Origin: a bacterium
Lineage (GTDB): Bacteria > UBP6 > UBA1177
Direction: 5' to 3'
NCBI GenBank assembly: GCA_016290135.1
Contig: JAEESW010000012.1
Location: 1 to 60,739, forward strand
Length of the DNA: 60,739 bases
Of the stretch, positions 8,848-18,303 are shown one piece after another; position 1 is the stretch's first letter; the number at the start of each line of letters is the position of its first letter. A program made the position numbers and the translations under genes. The notes beneath the pieces are model-generated. The model did no database searches and was not told the DNA's origin. It worked only from the letters and a program-made list of their open reading frames with translations.

Positions 8848-9777
8848 ATGAAAGGGAAAAGTGCTTTGAACGACCTGAAGAAGAAATTTTTTGATACTGT
8901 TGAAAGGAACAGATTCCTGAAAATCATCTGGGAAACAGGATTCGGCTTTTACAGCGACGACTGCTTCACTTTCACCGCTGCGATAAGTTTCTATTTTCTT
9001 CTGAGTTTCATCCCCTTTCTCATCCTGCTCGGCGCATCTGTCGGCTACATTGTTGATTACATTAAAGATATTCAGCATCTGACATCAGAGCAGCTTATCT
9101 CCTACATCATGGATTCGCTCAATATGGCGATCCCGTTTTTGAGTGAAAAATATGTCTCTGGTCTTGTAGACATCGCAAATTACAAAGCCGGTCTCACAAC
9201 TGTCGGTCTTGTTTCGCTCGCGGTCTCGGCGACCCTCCTTTTTTCCACTCTGCACTACTCTTTTTTCAGGATATTCGGGGGAAAATCGATAAATTTCATC
9301 CTTTCGAGACTCATGGGGGCAGTCTTTCTGCTGACGTTAGCCATCGTCCTCTTTTTCGTCCACTACCTCACTACCCTTTTCCTCTCCTTCGCCGGGAACA
9401 TCGCCCACAAGATCCCGCTTCTGCAGGATATGATCGATGTCATCTCCAGCGGCCAGACATACAGTCTCGCCGTCTCGACAGTGATAATACTCCTCTTTTT
9501 CTGGATACTCATCAACTATTTCACATACGGGATAAAACTTTTGAAAAAGGCAGTCCTCTGCGGCGCGCTTCTTTTCAGCGTTTTATGGAATTCAGCGAAA
9601 TTATTATACAATTTTTACATCACAGAAATTTCCAACTTTTCTTTCATCTACGGTTCCGCCGCCTGGATAATCACAAGCATCCTTTGGGTCTATTACAGCG
9701 CACTGATACTGCTTCTCTGCATGGAATTCATAAAAACGCTCTCTGCACTCTACCCTGAACCGAAGAAACAGGGCTGA
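8848..9777 (+). CDS. YihY/BrkB-family inner-membrane protein
   Basis: A 309-residue protein with about six membrane segments. After a charged N-terminus comes FTFTAAISFYFLLSFIPFLILLGA, the hallmark of the YihY/BrkB family (PF03631, once misnamed ribonuclease BN). The function of the family is unsettled; transport or envelope roles have been proposed. The ATG at 8848 has no good Shine-Dalgarno sequence; an in-frame TTG at 8866 preceded by AAAGGG is an alternative. Its TGA stop abuts the stop of the convergent subtilisin gene. Confidence 0.85.
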   Translation: MKGKSALNDLKKKFFDTVERNRFLKIIWETGFGFYSDDCFTFTAAISFYFLLSFIPFLILLGASVGYIVDYIKDIQHLTSEQLISYIMDSLNMAIPFLSEKYVSGLVDIANYKAGLTTVGLVSLAVSATLLFSTLHYSFFRIFGGKSINFILSRLMGAVFLLTLAIVLFFVHYLTTLFLSFAGNIAHKIPLLQDMIDVISSGQTYSLAVSTVIILLFFWILINYFTYGIKLLKKAVLCGALLFSVLWNSAKLLYNFYITEISNFSFIYGSAAWIITSILWVYYSALILLLCMEFIKTLSALYPEPKKQG

Positions 9778-11244
9778 TCACCCGACGAATGTGAGAGCGC
9801 ATCCTTTTTCTGTTGTTTTTACCGGGAGCATCGAATCATCAGGGAATCCGTCGATGTCGCTTCCCATCTCGAGATCCTCCGGTTCGTAAGTCTCTTCCTC
9901 GGTCTCAGGCAGTCCGCCGCTGCATTCGTGCCTTTCGCAGAGCATTTTCAGCGCAGCGAGGGCATTTATCCTGCCATAGCCGTATTTCTCACTGAAACCG
10001 TTTTCATCATAATCTGCATCGGCACTGGAGACTTTGTCGGCTGTCTTCGTGATTATTTCATAGAGTTCATCGCGGCTGAGTTCAGGATAAGCGGAGATCA
10101 TAAGTCCGGCCACCGCTGCTGCGAGCGGGGAGGCACTGCTTGTTCCGCCGAAAGAGGAAGTATAGTCGCTCTGAGAATACCCAAACCAGCTTCTCGCGTC
10201 TATCGTCCAGATCCCGTCTTTTATCGTATCGAACGCAAAAGGATTCCAGACATAGTCGCCGTCCACATCGGAAGAAGGCGCCATGATGTCAAGATCCTTG
10301 CCGAAATCGCTGTAGCTCGACTTGTTCCCGTAGGCGTTCAGAGCCCCGACAGCTATAACATCTTCGTTTGCGGCATAACCGTCGAAAGTATCTTCCGCGC
10401 TGATATCCTCGTTCCCGTTTCCCGCGGCAAAAAATATGACGGTACCAAGCCCGTTCCTCTCCTTTTCACGGGCATATTTCACGATCTCCTTGATGACTTC
10501 CGGCATATCTTCCGCCCCGCCGTTGTCGGCCGGCCCCCAGCTGTTTGAAATTATCTGGACTCCCTGGTCCAGAACAAAATTGAAGGCTTTTGCCATATTT
10601 TCACCTTCGCCGAGTCTGGAGCCGGAACGCACGGGGACGATCCTGCATCCGGGGCATGCCCCTGACACACCGAGTCCATTGTCCTTCACAGCAGCTACGA
10701 CACCGGTGACACAAGTCCCGTGAGGCTCGTTGTCATCGGCATACGGATAGTCGTCACCGTCAACAAGATCCAAGCCTTTCAGATACTTTCCCGCCATATC
10801 GGGGTGGTGCAGGTCGAAAGCGTCATCGATTATCCCGACTTTGACACCTTTCCCGGGCGATATCCCCAGCCCTTCGAGATACTCCCATGCCGCAGCGACC
10901 TTCGCATCGTTGCCTGCTGTTCCCCGCTGTCCTGTGTTCAGCAAATGCCACTGATTTTCAAAAAAAGGATCCTCGCTCTTGTACTCGATATTCATTTTTT
11001 TATCAGGAAAGGCCTTCTTAACGATCGCAGATCTATCCAGGCAATTCAACAGCTTATCTTTATCATCAGAGTGAACTGCATAGAAACTCGTCCGCTTGAT
11101 TTTATAAAAATAAGTGATCCCGCAATCCTTAAAATCGCTCTTCAAAAATTTACGCGTTTCGTCTTTAAGCTGCACAAAAACGGCTTCTTCAGCAAAAATC
11201 ACCGAAAATACAAGCAAAAATGCTGTAAAAACGAGTTTTTTCAT
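9778..11244 (-). CDS. Secreted subtilisin-family serine protease (S8)
   Basis: The start at 11244 begins a signal peptide (MKKLVFTAFLLVFSVIFAEE) and is preceded by GGGGGA; the longer open frame upstream is not supported. The 488-residue protein has a propeptide-like segment (about 20-85) and a peptidase S8 domain with the full catalytic set: Asp140 in VGIIDDAF, His175 in PHGTCVTG, the oxyanion Asn275 in AAGNGN and Ser369 in GGTSSASP. A short acidic C-terminal tail follows. It should cleave proteins outside the cytoplasm. It is the last gene after the M20 amidohydrolase and tricorn-like protease on the same strand, a peptide-degradation cluster. Confidence 0.92.
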   Translation of the reverse strand: MKKLVFTAFLLVFSVIFAEEAVFVQLKDETRKFLKSDFKDCGITYFYKIKRTSFYAVHSDDKDKLLNCLDRSAIVKKAFPDKKMNIEYKSEDPFFENQWHLLNTGQRGTAGNDAKVAAAWEYLEGLGISPGKGVKVGIIDDAFDLHHPDMAGKYLKGLDLVDGDDYPYADDNEPHGTCVTGVVAAVKDNGLGVSGACPGCRIVPVRSGSRLGEGENMAKAFNFVLDQGVQIISNSWGPADNGGAEDMPEVIKEIVKYAREKERNGLGTVIFFAAGNGNEDISAEDTFDGYAANEDVIAVGALNAYGNKSSYSDFGKDLDIMAPSSDVDGDYVWNPFAFDTIKDGIWTIDARSWFGYSQSDYTSSFGGTSSASPLAAAVAGLMISAYPELSRDELYEIITKTADKVSSADADYDENGFSEKYGYGRINALAALKMLCERHECSGGLPETEEETYEPEDLEMGSDIDGFPDDSMLPVKTTEKGCALTFVG

Positions 11245-11260
11245 GGTCCCCCGGAACTGA

Positions 11261-12397
11261 TCAATTTTCCAGCATTTCAAGCATGAGTTTGAGTGCGACT
11301 TCAACTGCGCCGAAATCGGGAAAAAAGAGGTTTGAATGAAGCGAAACGGGCTCTGCATCGGGATCTCTGCGGCAGCCTGTCCAGAACATGATCCCGCTCC
11401 ATTTTTTCGTGAAATAGCCGAAATCTTCTCCTACGAGATCGCCTTTTTTGCAGATGCACCTGATGTTGTGCTTTTCAGCGGCAGCTTTAAGTTTCGTGAA
11501 TAATTCCGGCGTGTTGCGTACTTCGATATACTCGCCCAGAATCGTGAGTTTTGCGGTGCAGCCATAAGCCTCGGCGCATCTTTGAGCGGTCTCTTCGACT
11601 ATTTTCGTGCCTGCGCTCATCATTTCGGAAGTGAAAGAGCGCAGAGTTCCTTCGATCTTTGAATATCCGGAAACCACGTTTCTCGCCGTTCCCGAGACAA
11701 GTTTGCCGAAGTGGGCATGGAAAGTTTCGGTAGGATTTATGTTTTTGCGTATATCGTGCTCGACAACGGTCAGAAATTCAGCCGCTGCGGCAAGTGCGTC
11801 ATGACCGCGTTCCGGAAATGCGGCATGGGCTGTCTTTCCTTCGAAAACGACATCGACTTCGCGCGGAATGGCAAAAAGGACGTTATCGTTCGACGCGATC
11901 TCACCGACAAGAAAATCGTCGTTTACGTGGATCGCGTGCGCCGCTTCGATGTTGAAACTATCGAAAACGCCGCTTTCGATCATCTTTCTCGCCCCTCCTG
12001 CACCTTCTTCGCCCGGCTGGAAGACGAAAAGGATATTTTTTTCAGGCAGTTTTTCAGCAACTTCCGCCAAAATCCCACATAAAACAGTCATGTGGATGTC
12101 GTGACCGCAGGCGTGCATGACGCCGGGATTTTTGGAAACGATCTCGTGGTCGGGACTTTCATCGACTCTGATCGCGTCCATATCGGCGCGGAAAAGTTTG
12201 TAAGGTTTTTCTCCGCCGTTGTGATAGTCGATAACGATGGATGTCAGAAACGGGCGGTGGACTTTGAAAAGAGGCGAGCCTTTCGCAACTTCGTTAAAGA
12301 AACCGAGAATTATCTCCGCCGTTTTGAACTCGTTGAACGAAGGTTCCGGCGACTCATGCAGAGTCCTGCGGAGTTTTTTAAGTCTTTCGAGATCCAT
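11261..12397 (-). CDS. M20-family amidohydrolase (N-acyl amino acid/peptide hydrolase)
   Basis: A 378-residue cytoplasmic metallohydrolase. The order of motifs matches the M20D/amidohydrolase group: LRRTLHESPEPSFNE at the N-terminus, HACGHDIHM with metal-binding Cys and His residues, FQPGEEGAGGARKMI with the general-base and metal Glu pair, and AAHAIHV. These enzymes remove acyl, aminoacyl or related groups from amino acids. The exact substrate cannot be told. The start follows GGAG and sits directly after the stop of the tricorn-like gene, so the two are one operon. Confidence 0.88.
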   Translation of the reverse strand: MDLERLKKLRRTLHESPEPSFNEFKTAEIILGFFNEVAKGSPLFKVHRPFLTSIVIDYHNGGEKPYKLFRADMDAIRVDESPDHEIVSKNPGVMHACGHDIHMTVLCGILAEVAEKLPEKNILFVFQPGEEGAGGARKMIESGVFDSFNIEAAHAIHVNDDFLVGEIASNDNVLFAIPREVDVVFEGKTAHAAFPERGHDALAAAAEFLTVVEHDIRKNINPTETFHAHFGKLVSGTARNVVSGYSKIEGTLRSFTSEMMSAGTKIVEETAQRCAEAYGCTAKLTILGEYIEVRNTPELFTKLKAAAEKHNIRCICKKGDLVGEDFGYFTKKWSGIMFWTGCRRDPDAEPVSLHSNLFFPDFGAVEVALKLMLEMLEN

Positions 12398-15300
12398 TTA
12401 CTTCTCCTCGAGAAGGACCTGGACCGCCTTTTCCAACTGCGGATCGCGCCCTTCGATAATGTTGCTGGGAAGCATCGGGACTACAAAATCGGGGACGAGT
12501 TCGTTGTTTTCCAGATATTTTCCGTCGTTTGCGATGATACCTATCTGCGGGATACCGAAATACATTGACTCGTCAAGAAGAAGCGGCCACCAGACTGCCG
12601 TCGCAGTTCCGGCAACGGGCATTCCGACGATCTTTCCGAGTTTGAGTTCGCGGTAAGCGTAAGGGAACATGTGGGCATCGCTGTAGTTGCCTTCGTTGAC
12701 GAGAAGTATCGTCTTTTTCGTCCAGCGGTCCTGAGGATCGCCGCCGAAATTCTTAACTCCGCGGTGGCTGTACTGCGTGTACTTTTTGCCGCCGAAAAGG
12801 ACTGAAAGCTCGTCGTGGAGCCATCCGCCGCCGTTGAAGCGCGTGTCGATGACGATCCCTTCCGCGTTGTTGTAGCGGCCCATGATCTCGTCAAAAATAG
12901 CTTTGAAGCTTTCGCCGTTCATGCCTCTGATGTGGACATAACCAAGTTTTCCGCCCGAAAGTTTTTCAACAGCTTCGCGGTTCTTTTTGACCCAGCGTGT
13001 GTAAAGAAGCCCGAATTCGGCTCTGTAACCGATCGGTTTTACGACCTCTTCCCAATGCTCCGAGGTTTCAAGATTCCAGAACGATATCCTGACCTTTTTG
13101 TCCGGAGTGCGGTTGAGAAGTTTGTCGAAACTTTCGGCCGTTACCGCCATTCCGTTGATCTTTTCAATGATATTGCCTGCTTTGACTTTGCTTTCTGCCT
13201 TGTCAAGCGGTCCGCCTTTCATGATCTCTTCAATTTTTACGCCCTTCTTGTCAAAAGAATAGAAAATTCCGAGCCTTCCCGACGCATCGCCCATCGCCAT
13301 GTAGGGCATATATCCGCTTCCGGTGTGGGAAACGTTGAGTTCGCCCAGCATCTCGGAGAGAAGTTCGCTGAAATCGTAGTTGTTGTTGATAAAAGGAATG
13401 TACTTCGCGTATTCGGCTTTGTATTTCGCCCAATCCACGCCGTGAAGACCTGTGTCGTAGAACTTGTCGTTCATCGTTTTCCAGACATATTCAAGAAGAT
13501 ACGCATATTCCGAAGATTTTTTGACTGAAAATTCGGCTGCCGGAGCAACAGGTTTCGCCTTTCCGTCAGCGAGACCTATCTTTGTCGCCTTTCTCATAGC
13601 CAGAACAAAAAGCGAAGTCCCGTTTGCATCCATGTTGAGCGCAAAAGCGGGATCATCCCAGAACGCAAGGTTTCTCGGGTGCGGTATCGAAGTCAGGACT
13701 TTCTCTTTCTTTTCGCGGAGATCAAGTGCGATGATCCTGAATTCCGTCGGATCGAAAGTCATGTAGTAAAGTGTTTCGCCGTCTTTGGAGACTGTGTTCT
13801 CGACATAATTTCCTGGATTAAGCGAAACTTTCACTATCCTTTCTTCAATATCTTTCGTGTCGAATTCGACCGGTTCCTTTTTCTCGGCTGCAGACAGCAG
13901 GACAGGTTTCGGTGCGGCCGGGGCTGCATTTACGGCTGACGCGGCCTTTTTGTTTGCTTCAGCTTTTTTCTCGTCGGAGATCTCCTCTTTGGTCTTCATG
14001 AAGTTGTCAAGCCCCTTTTTATTGAGGAAGAATGTGTAGAGCTCCGTACCGCTTATCCACGAGATGAACTCACCGTTTCCGCTCCATTTCGGCAGAGCAT
14101 CGAAAGTTCCTGAATTTGAAATATTGACGACTTCTCCGCCCTTTGCGTCAACGATCCCGATCTCGCCGCTCCAGCGGTCTCTGTCGTTGAAGACGACTGC
14201 AAGGCGCGAACTGTCGGGAGACCATGAATACTGCTGGTCACCGTCGACATAAGAAACATTTTTTTCGCCGGGAAGAACGGTCGTGTGCGTATTTTTTTCG
14301 GTGTCGAAAACTACAAGTTCAGTCCTGTTTTTGAGGTATGCGATCTTTTTTCCGTCAGGCGACCAGTATGCCTGGAAAGCGTTGAAATCCCCTGAAATGA
14401 TCTCTTTTTCGCTGATCTTCGTCGAAGTCGCAAAGTAAGGCTCGTTTTCATCGTCCATGGATGTTTCGTAAACTTTCCAAGTGCCGTCTCTGAACGAAGA
14501 ATAGAGCAGTTTTCTGTTTTTCGGATGAAAGTTTACCCATCTTTCTTCATTCGGCGTGTCGGTGATCCTTTTCGTCGATCCCGTTTCGGTGTTTACGACA
14601 TAGATCTCGCCGCGAAGCACAAGGGCTGCCTCGCTTCCGTCGCTGTTCGGAGCGACTTCGTCAGCCGCGGAAAGCATCGAGCGCACCTCGCTCTCCTTTC
14701 TTTCTACTGTCGAGAATATTTCAAGTTTTACAGGCTCAGCGCCTTCTTTCAAAGTGTAGATCTGACCGTCGTAAGAGAAGCAGAGAGTGCCGTTTTTGCT
14801 TCTCGAAAGGAATCTCACCGGATGGGTGTCGAATTTCGTCACCTGCGTCTTCGCACCTGCGGCAGAGCGTTTCCAGATGTTGAAAGAGCCGCTCTCCTCG
14901 CTCAGGTAGTAGATCTCACCGCCATCTCCGAAAACAGGGTTTCTGTCCTCTCCGCCGAAATCTGTGAGTTTGTCGAATTTTTTCACGCTGGTATCGTATT
15001 CCCAGATGTCGCGGGCATTGCTTGAAACATGGTGCTTGCGCCAGTTGTCTTCGTAGCCTTTTTTATCGTGATATATGAATTTCGAGCCGTCGTCACTGAT
15101 TTTGAGATCCATGACAGGGAACGGAAGTTCAAGTTTTTCTTCACCGCCTTCTGCCGGAACGGAGTAGAGCTGCGGCATAGCTCTCGACGGGAAAAGCGAA
15201 CTTTCTTTCGTGCCGATCCTCGGAGAATAGAAGTAAATTCTCGAATCGTCGGGTGAAAAAGCCATCGGAACGTCGTTTGCGGAATGGAAAGTGAGCCTTT

Positions 15301-15706
15301 CAGCTTCTCCGCCGTTGCGCGAAATGACGTAGATATCGTGGTTTCCGTATCTGCTGCTTACAAAAGCGAGTTTTTTTCCGTCGTTCGACCAGACAGGCAT
15401 CGATTCAAAAGAGGGTGCGGAGGTCAAAGCACGCGCGAAACCGCCTTCAACAGGCACGATATAGACATCTCCCATGAATGCAAAAGCTATCTCGCTTCCG
15501 TCGGGAGAGATCGCCGGATAACGCATCCAGCCGAGCAGGTTGCCGTTCTCTTTTTGAGCATGCGGAAGCGCCGCCGTCCCGACACTGACTATTTTGTCAA
15601 CAGGTCTTTCCTTTTTTGTTTTGGCTTCTATTCCCAAAAAATTATCAAGCTGCTGACATGAAACAAATAAAAAAACGAATGAAATTAAAGCAAAAAACCT
15701 TTTCAT
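12398..15706 (-). CDS. Tricorn-like S41 protease lipoprotein
   Basis: A 1102-residue lipoprotein: signal peptide ending in L-F-V-S-C, then beta-propeller repeats (WSNDGKKLAFVSSRYGNHDIYVI, WSPDGKKIAYLKNR and similar) to about residue 700. A helical S41 segment, a PDZ domain (about 815-880, with LGIFYSFDKKGVKIEEI and KAGNIIEKINGMAV) and a tail-specific protease domain follow (GYVHIRGMNGESF, VIDTRFNGGGWLHD). Ser1009 in VNEGNYSDAHMFPYAYR is the likely nucleophile. Tricorn-type enzymes thread peptides through the propellers and cut them to short products. It is exported here, so it would work on peptides in the periplasm or at the surface. GGAGGT precedes the start. Confidence 0.9.
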   Translation of the reverse strand: MKRFFALISFVFLFVSCQQLDNFLGIEAKTKKERPVDKIVSVGTAALPHAQKENGNLLGWMRYPAISPDGSEIAFAFMGDVYIVPVEGGFARALTSAPSFESMPVWSNDGKKLAFVSSRYGNHDIYVISRNGGEAERLTFHSANDVPMAFSPDDSRIYFYSPRIGTKESSLFPSRAMPQLYSVPAEGGEEKLELPFPVMDLKISDDGSKFIYHDKKGYEDNWRKHHVSSNARDIWEYDTSVKKFDKLTDFGGEDRNPVFGDGGEIYYLSEESGSFNIWKRSAAGAKTQVTKFDTHPVRFLSRSKNGTLCFSYDGQIYTLKEGAEPVKLEIFSTVERKESEVRSMLSAADEVAPNSDGSEAALVLRGEIYVVNTETGSTKRITDTPNEERWVNFHPKNRKLLYSSFRDGTWKVYETSMDDENEPYFATSTKISEKEIISGDFNAFQAYWSPDGKKIAYLKNRTELVVFDTEKNTHTTVLPGEKNVSYVDGDQQYSWSPDSSRLAVVFNDRDRWSGEIGIVDAKGGEVVNISNSGTFDALPKWSGNGEFISWISGTELYTFFLNKKGLDNFMKTKEEISDEKKAEANKKAASAVNAAPAAPKPVLLSAAEKKEPVEFDTKDIEERIVKVSLNPGNYVENTVSKDGETLYYMTFDPTEFRIIALDLREKKEKVLTSIPHPRNLAFWDDPAFALNMDANGTSLFVLAMRKATKIGLADGKAKPVAPAAEFSVKKSSEYAYLLEYVWKTMNDKFYDTGLHGVDWAKYKAEYAKYIPFINNNYDFSELLSEMLGELNVSHTGSGYMPYMAMGDASGRLGIFYSFDKKGVKIEEIMKGGPLDKAESKVKAGNIIEKINGMAVTAESFDKLLNRTPDKKVRISFWNLETSEHWEEVVKPIGYRAEFGLLYTRWVKKNREAVEKLSGGKLGYVHIRGMNGESFKAIFDEIMGRYNNAEGIVIDTRFNGGGWLHDELSVLFGGKKYTQYSHRGVKNFGGDPQDRWTKKTILLVNEGNYSDAHMFPYAYRELKLGKIVGMPVAGTATAVWWPLLLDESMYFGIPQIGIIANDGKYLENNELVPDFVVPMLPSNIIEGRDPQLEKAVQVLLEEK

Positions 15707-15790
15707 AAGACCTCCGAAAAATCATAAGACCGCAGGTTTTTACAACGCAAAGCGGTTTCAGTCAAGGCAAAGAGCCGATTTTGGAAATTT

Positions 15791-17914
15791 TTATTTGAAC
15801 GCCGCTTTGAAGCGGTCTATATCCTCTTTCGTTCCGGCTGCGACAAGGACGTCTCCTGCTTCGAGGACTTTTGTCGGCGACATCGTCCCCTTCCCTGTCG
15901 ATTTTTCGCGCACGGCCAGGACAAGAATGTTGAAGTTCTCGCGCAGTCTGAGGTCGATGAGGTTGCGTCCCCACATCTTTTTGTTTGCAGGTATCGCTTC
16001 GATCCGGTATTCGTCTTCGAATTCTATGCTGTAGGGCTCGGTCCCTTCGGCGTGCTGGACTGTTTTGAGCATATTCGCCTTCGAAAGGATCTCACGGTGG
16101 TAGAAGTCGATAAGATCGTGCTCGTGGATGCAGCCTGCGACCTTGCCGTCGTCTGAAAGGACGGGAAGTTCGATGACTTCGCGCTTTATCATGAAGCGCA
16201 TCGCCTGCGAGAGCGGAGTATCAAGTTTTACTGTCGGGAAAGTCGTATCCAAAAGATCGCTTGCGAGGACCATCGTGCCGATCGCATCGTAATCGACTTT
16301 GTTGCTCGAGCTGAAAACGCCGTTTATCGCACCAAGATATTTGCCGGAATCGTCAACGACATAAGATTCGAAGCGCTCCATATCCCTCATTTTATCGAGG
16401 ATCTGCGGAAGTTCCTCGTCTTTGTGGACTATGACGCACTCTTTCCTGAGACAGAGCTGGACATGGTTTTCGTTCATGATCGAAGCCTCTTCGCTGTCGT
16501 CTATCGGGATACCCTCTTTGAAAAGCTGGTAGTTGTAGATCGAAAATTCGGTCATCCGCTTCGATATCATCGTTGCGACAACGGTGGAAAGCATGAGGGA
16601 TGGCAGCATATTGTAGTCGCGCGTGATCTCGAAAACGAGAAGCAGCGACGAGATCGGCTCCTGTGTCGCCGCCCCGAGCAGAGCGCCTATTCCGACAGAG
16701 GCGAAACTGAGACCTATCGAAGGATCGAGCCCCGGATAAAGCATCGGGATTATTTTTCCGAAACCAAGTCCGAAAATGTAGCCTACGAAAAGTATCGGCA
16801 GAAATATTCCGCCCGAAGCGCCGCTTGCAAACGCGATCGAAAGGAAAAGGAGCTTGAGCAGCGCGATACCGATGAGAAATGCAGGCGTGAAACCGTTTCC
16901 GGCAAGCATCATGTCCTTGCCGAGACCGAAGATCTCAGGCACGAAAGGCACTGTGAGCGCGAACGGCAGAAGAAGCAGCGGAATGTGGATATATTCGGGA
17001 AGTTTCGCCTTTACTTTGTCAAAAATGTTCGAATTGAAGTATGTGAGCTTGATGAGACCGACTCCTAAAAGCGCGTTGATGAGACCGAAAGTCGTGAAAA
17101 GAAAGATCTCCGTTCCCGAGCTTATCTCCGCGCTGAAACCGAGTGCAGCCGCCGGAAGGGCGGAGTGTCCCGGCATAAAATAGGAACCGAAGAAACTTGC
17201 AGTCGCCGCAGAAACTACGATAGGCGTCAAAGTTCCGATAGCGTAGTTTCCGAGAATGGTCTCGACCGCGAAAATAGTCCCTGCGATCGGCGCATCGAAT
17301 GCGACTGCGAGACCTGCAGCAGCACCGCAGCCCACAAAAAGTTTGATACGCGATATCGGCATGCTAAGGAACTGCCCTATCGTAGAACCCAGAGTCGAGC
17401 CTATCACGATTATCGGGCCTTCATTACCGAGCGGAATACCTGTTGCGATGGAAAGCGACGAAGTTATCATTTTGAAGATCGAAAGTCTGGGCGGCATTAT
17501 GCCGTTATTTTTTTTCAAAGTTTTGAGCAGAAATCCGAAGCCGGCTCCACCGCTCTCCTTGCAGATGTATCTGATTATGAATCCGCTGATGAATACACCT
17601 GTCAGCGGAAGAACGAACTTGTACCACATCGGCAGTTTCTTGAAGGCCTCGACCGCCGCGATCGTCGGAGCACCGATGAAAAGTTTTGAAAGCGAATCTA
17701 TCATCCAGTTGAAGCAGAGGAACGCGCATCCCGCGAGGATCCCGATGATTACAGCGGCAAAAATGAGGAATGTCCCCTCTTTGAGCTTCGCCTTCTCAAG
17801 AAAATTCTTGAATTTAAAAAAGGATATTTTTTTCACCCGCAGCTCCATCTCCGCCGGAACGATCCGCGGTGTTATACACATCAAAAGCAGAATTGCAAGG
17901 AGCAGCCGGAGCAC
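15791..17914 (-). CDS. CLC-family chloride channel/antiporter with CBS and TrkA-C domains
   Basis: A polytopic CLC protein. GIPLGNEGP carries the gating glutamate (Glu165 in the longest form) and GASGGIFLP matches the anion-binding GxFxP motif. A CBS pair (about 490-615) and a TrkA-C-like domain (about 625-705) lie in the C-terminal cytoplasmic tail and would sense nucleotides or other ligands. It moves chloride, possibly in exchange for protons. The longest frame starts at a GTG at 17914 without a Shine-Dalgarno sequence; ATG codons at residues 12 and 23 are also possible, so the true N-terminus is uncertain. Confidence 0.88.
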   Translation of the reverse strand: MLRLLLAILLLMCITPRIVPAEMELRVKKISFFKFKNFLEKAKLKEGTFLIFAAVIIGILAGCAFLCFNWMIDSLSKLFIGAPTIAAVEAFKKLPMWYKFVLPLTGVFISGFIIRYICKESGGAGFGFLLKTLKKNNGIMPPRLSIFKMITSSLSIATGIPLGNEGPIIVIGSTLGSTIGQFLSMPISRIKLFVGCGAAAGLAVAFDAPIAGTIFAVETILGNYAIGTLTPIVVSAATASFFGSYFMPGHSALPAAALGFSAEISSGTEIFLFTTFGLINALLGVGLIKLTYFNSNIFDKVKAKLPEYIHIPLLLLPFALTVPFVPEIFGLGKDMMLAGNGFTPAFLIGIALLKLLFLSIAFASGASGGIFLPILFVGYIFGLGFGKIIPMLYPGLDPSIGLSFASVGIGALLGAATQEPISSLLLVFEITRDYNMLPSLMLSTVVATMISKRMTEFSIYNYQLFKEGIPIDDSEEASIMNENHVQLCLRKECVIVHKDEELPQILDKMRDMERFESYVVDDSGKYLGAINGVFSSSNKVDYDAIGTMVLASDLLDTTFPTVKLDTPLSQAMRFMIKREVIELPVLSDDGKVAGCIHEHDLIDFYHREILSKANMLKTVQHAEGTEPYSIEFEDEYRIEAIPANKKMWGRNLIDLRLRENFNILVLAVREKSTGKGTMSPTKVLEAGDVLVAAGTKEDIDRFKAAFK

Positions 17915-18059
17915 GGCTTAGACAAACAGCTTTGAACAGCCGTCGGACTTGCAAGTTTCTATTCGAAATTTTGGCGACTTTACGCAAAAAAATCAGTTGC
18001 TTTTACGAAAAGCACCAAAGGATTTGTGATTGGCTGTGGCTAATCTTCAAACAGCCTGA

Positions 18060-18222
18060 TTATTTCCTGAGCAGCCTTGCGACCGCGACGTTTCCGCCTC
18101 CGATGACTGCGACATGACCGTTTGTCTGGAAATCTTCGGGATGTTGACCGGAAAGTCGATTCCCAAGCGTGTGCACGCCTTCATGCAAAATTTGTCAGGG
18201 CAATAACTGCCGATTACCACCC
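18060..18222 (-). pseudogene. Decayed fragment of a GltD-like FAD/NAD(P) oxidoreductase
   Basis: On the minus strand one frame reads YCPDKFCMKACTRLGIDFPV followed by NIPKI, like the N-terminal cysteine and VNIPxI region of glutamate-synthase-small-subunit-type flavoproteins. A second, shifted frame ends in HVAVIGGGNVAVARLLRK and a stop; VIGGGNVA is the dinucleotide-binding motif found much further along in the intact enzymes. The two pieces overlap within 160 bases with no start codon in a sensible place, which indicates internal deletion and frameshift. Seen directly: the motifs and frames. Inferred: the parent family. Confidence 0.55.
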
Positions 18223-18271
18223 GTCATCGGAACAGTTGTTCGTGTTGTAACCGTTCCGCTGTTGTCGGAGC

Positions 18272-18288
18272 GCGGGCGGCTCGCCCGC
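18272..18288. terminator. GC-rich hairpin after the LRR lipoprotein gene
   Basis: GCGGGCG (18272-18278) and CGCCCGC (18282-18288) form a perfect 7-bp stem with a 3-base loop. It lies 15 bases past the stop codon of the minus-strand gene ending at 18304. The minus-strand 3' side has no T-run, while the plus side has ATTTTGTT, so it is at best a weak terminator; it could instead protect the mRNA end. Confidence 0.4.
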
Positions 18289-18303
18289 ATTTTGTTGCAA
18301 CAT

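Larger units (their letters stand above)
17915..18303. other. Intergenic region between CLC gene and LRR lipoprotein gene
   Basis: This 389-base stretch has no intact gene. It holds the oxidoreductase remnant (18060-18222), an imperfect inverted repeat (18228-18237 with 18249-18258) and a strong GC hairpin at 18272-18288. It marks the border between housekeeping-type DNA and the AT-rich lipoprotein pair to the right. Confidence 0.7.

Noticed and set aside
17505-17729. Short frames overlapping the CLC gene
   Set aside because: They are in other frames of a clear CLC coding sequence and lack start signals.
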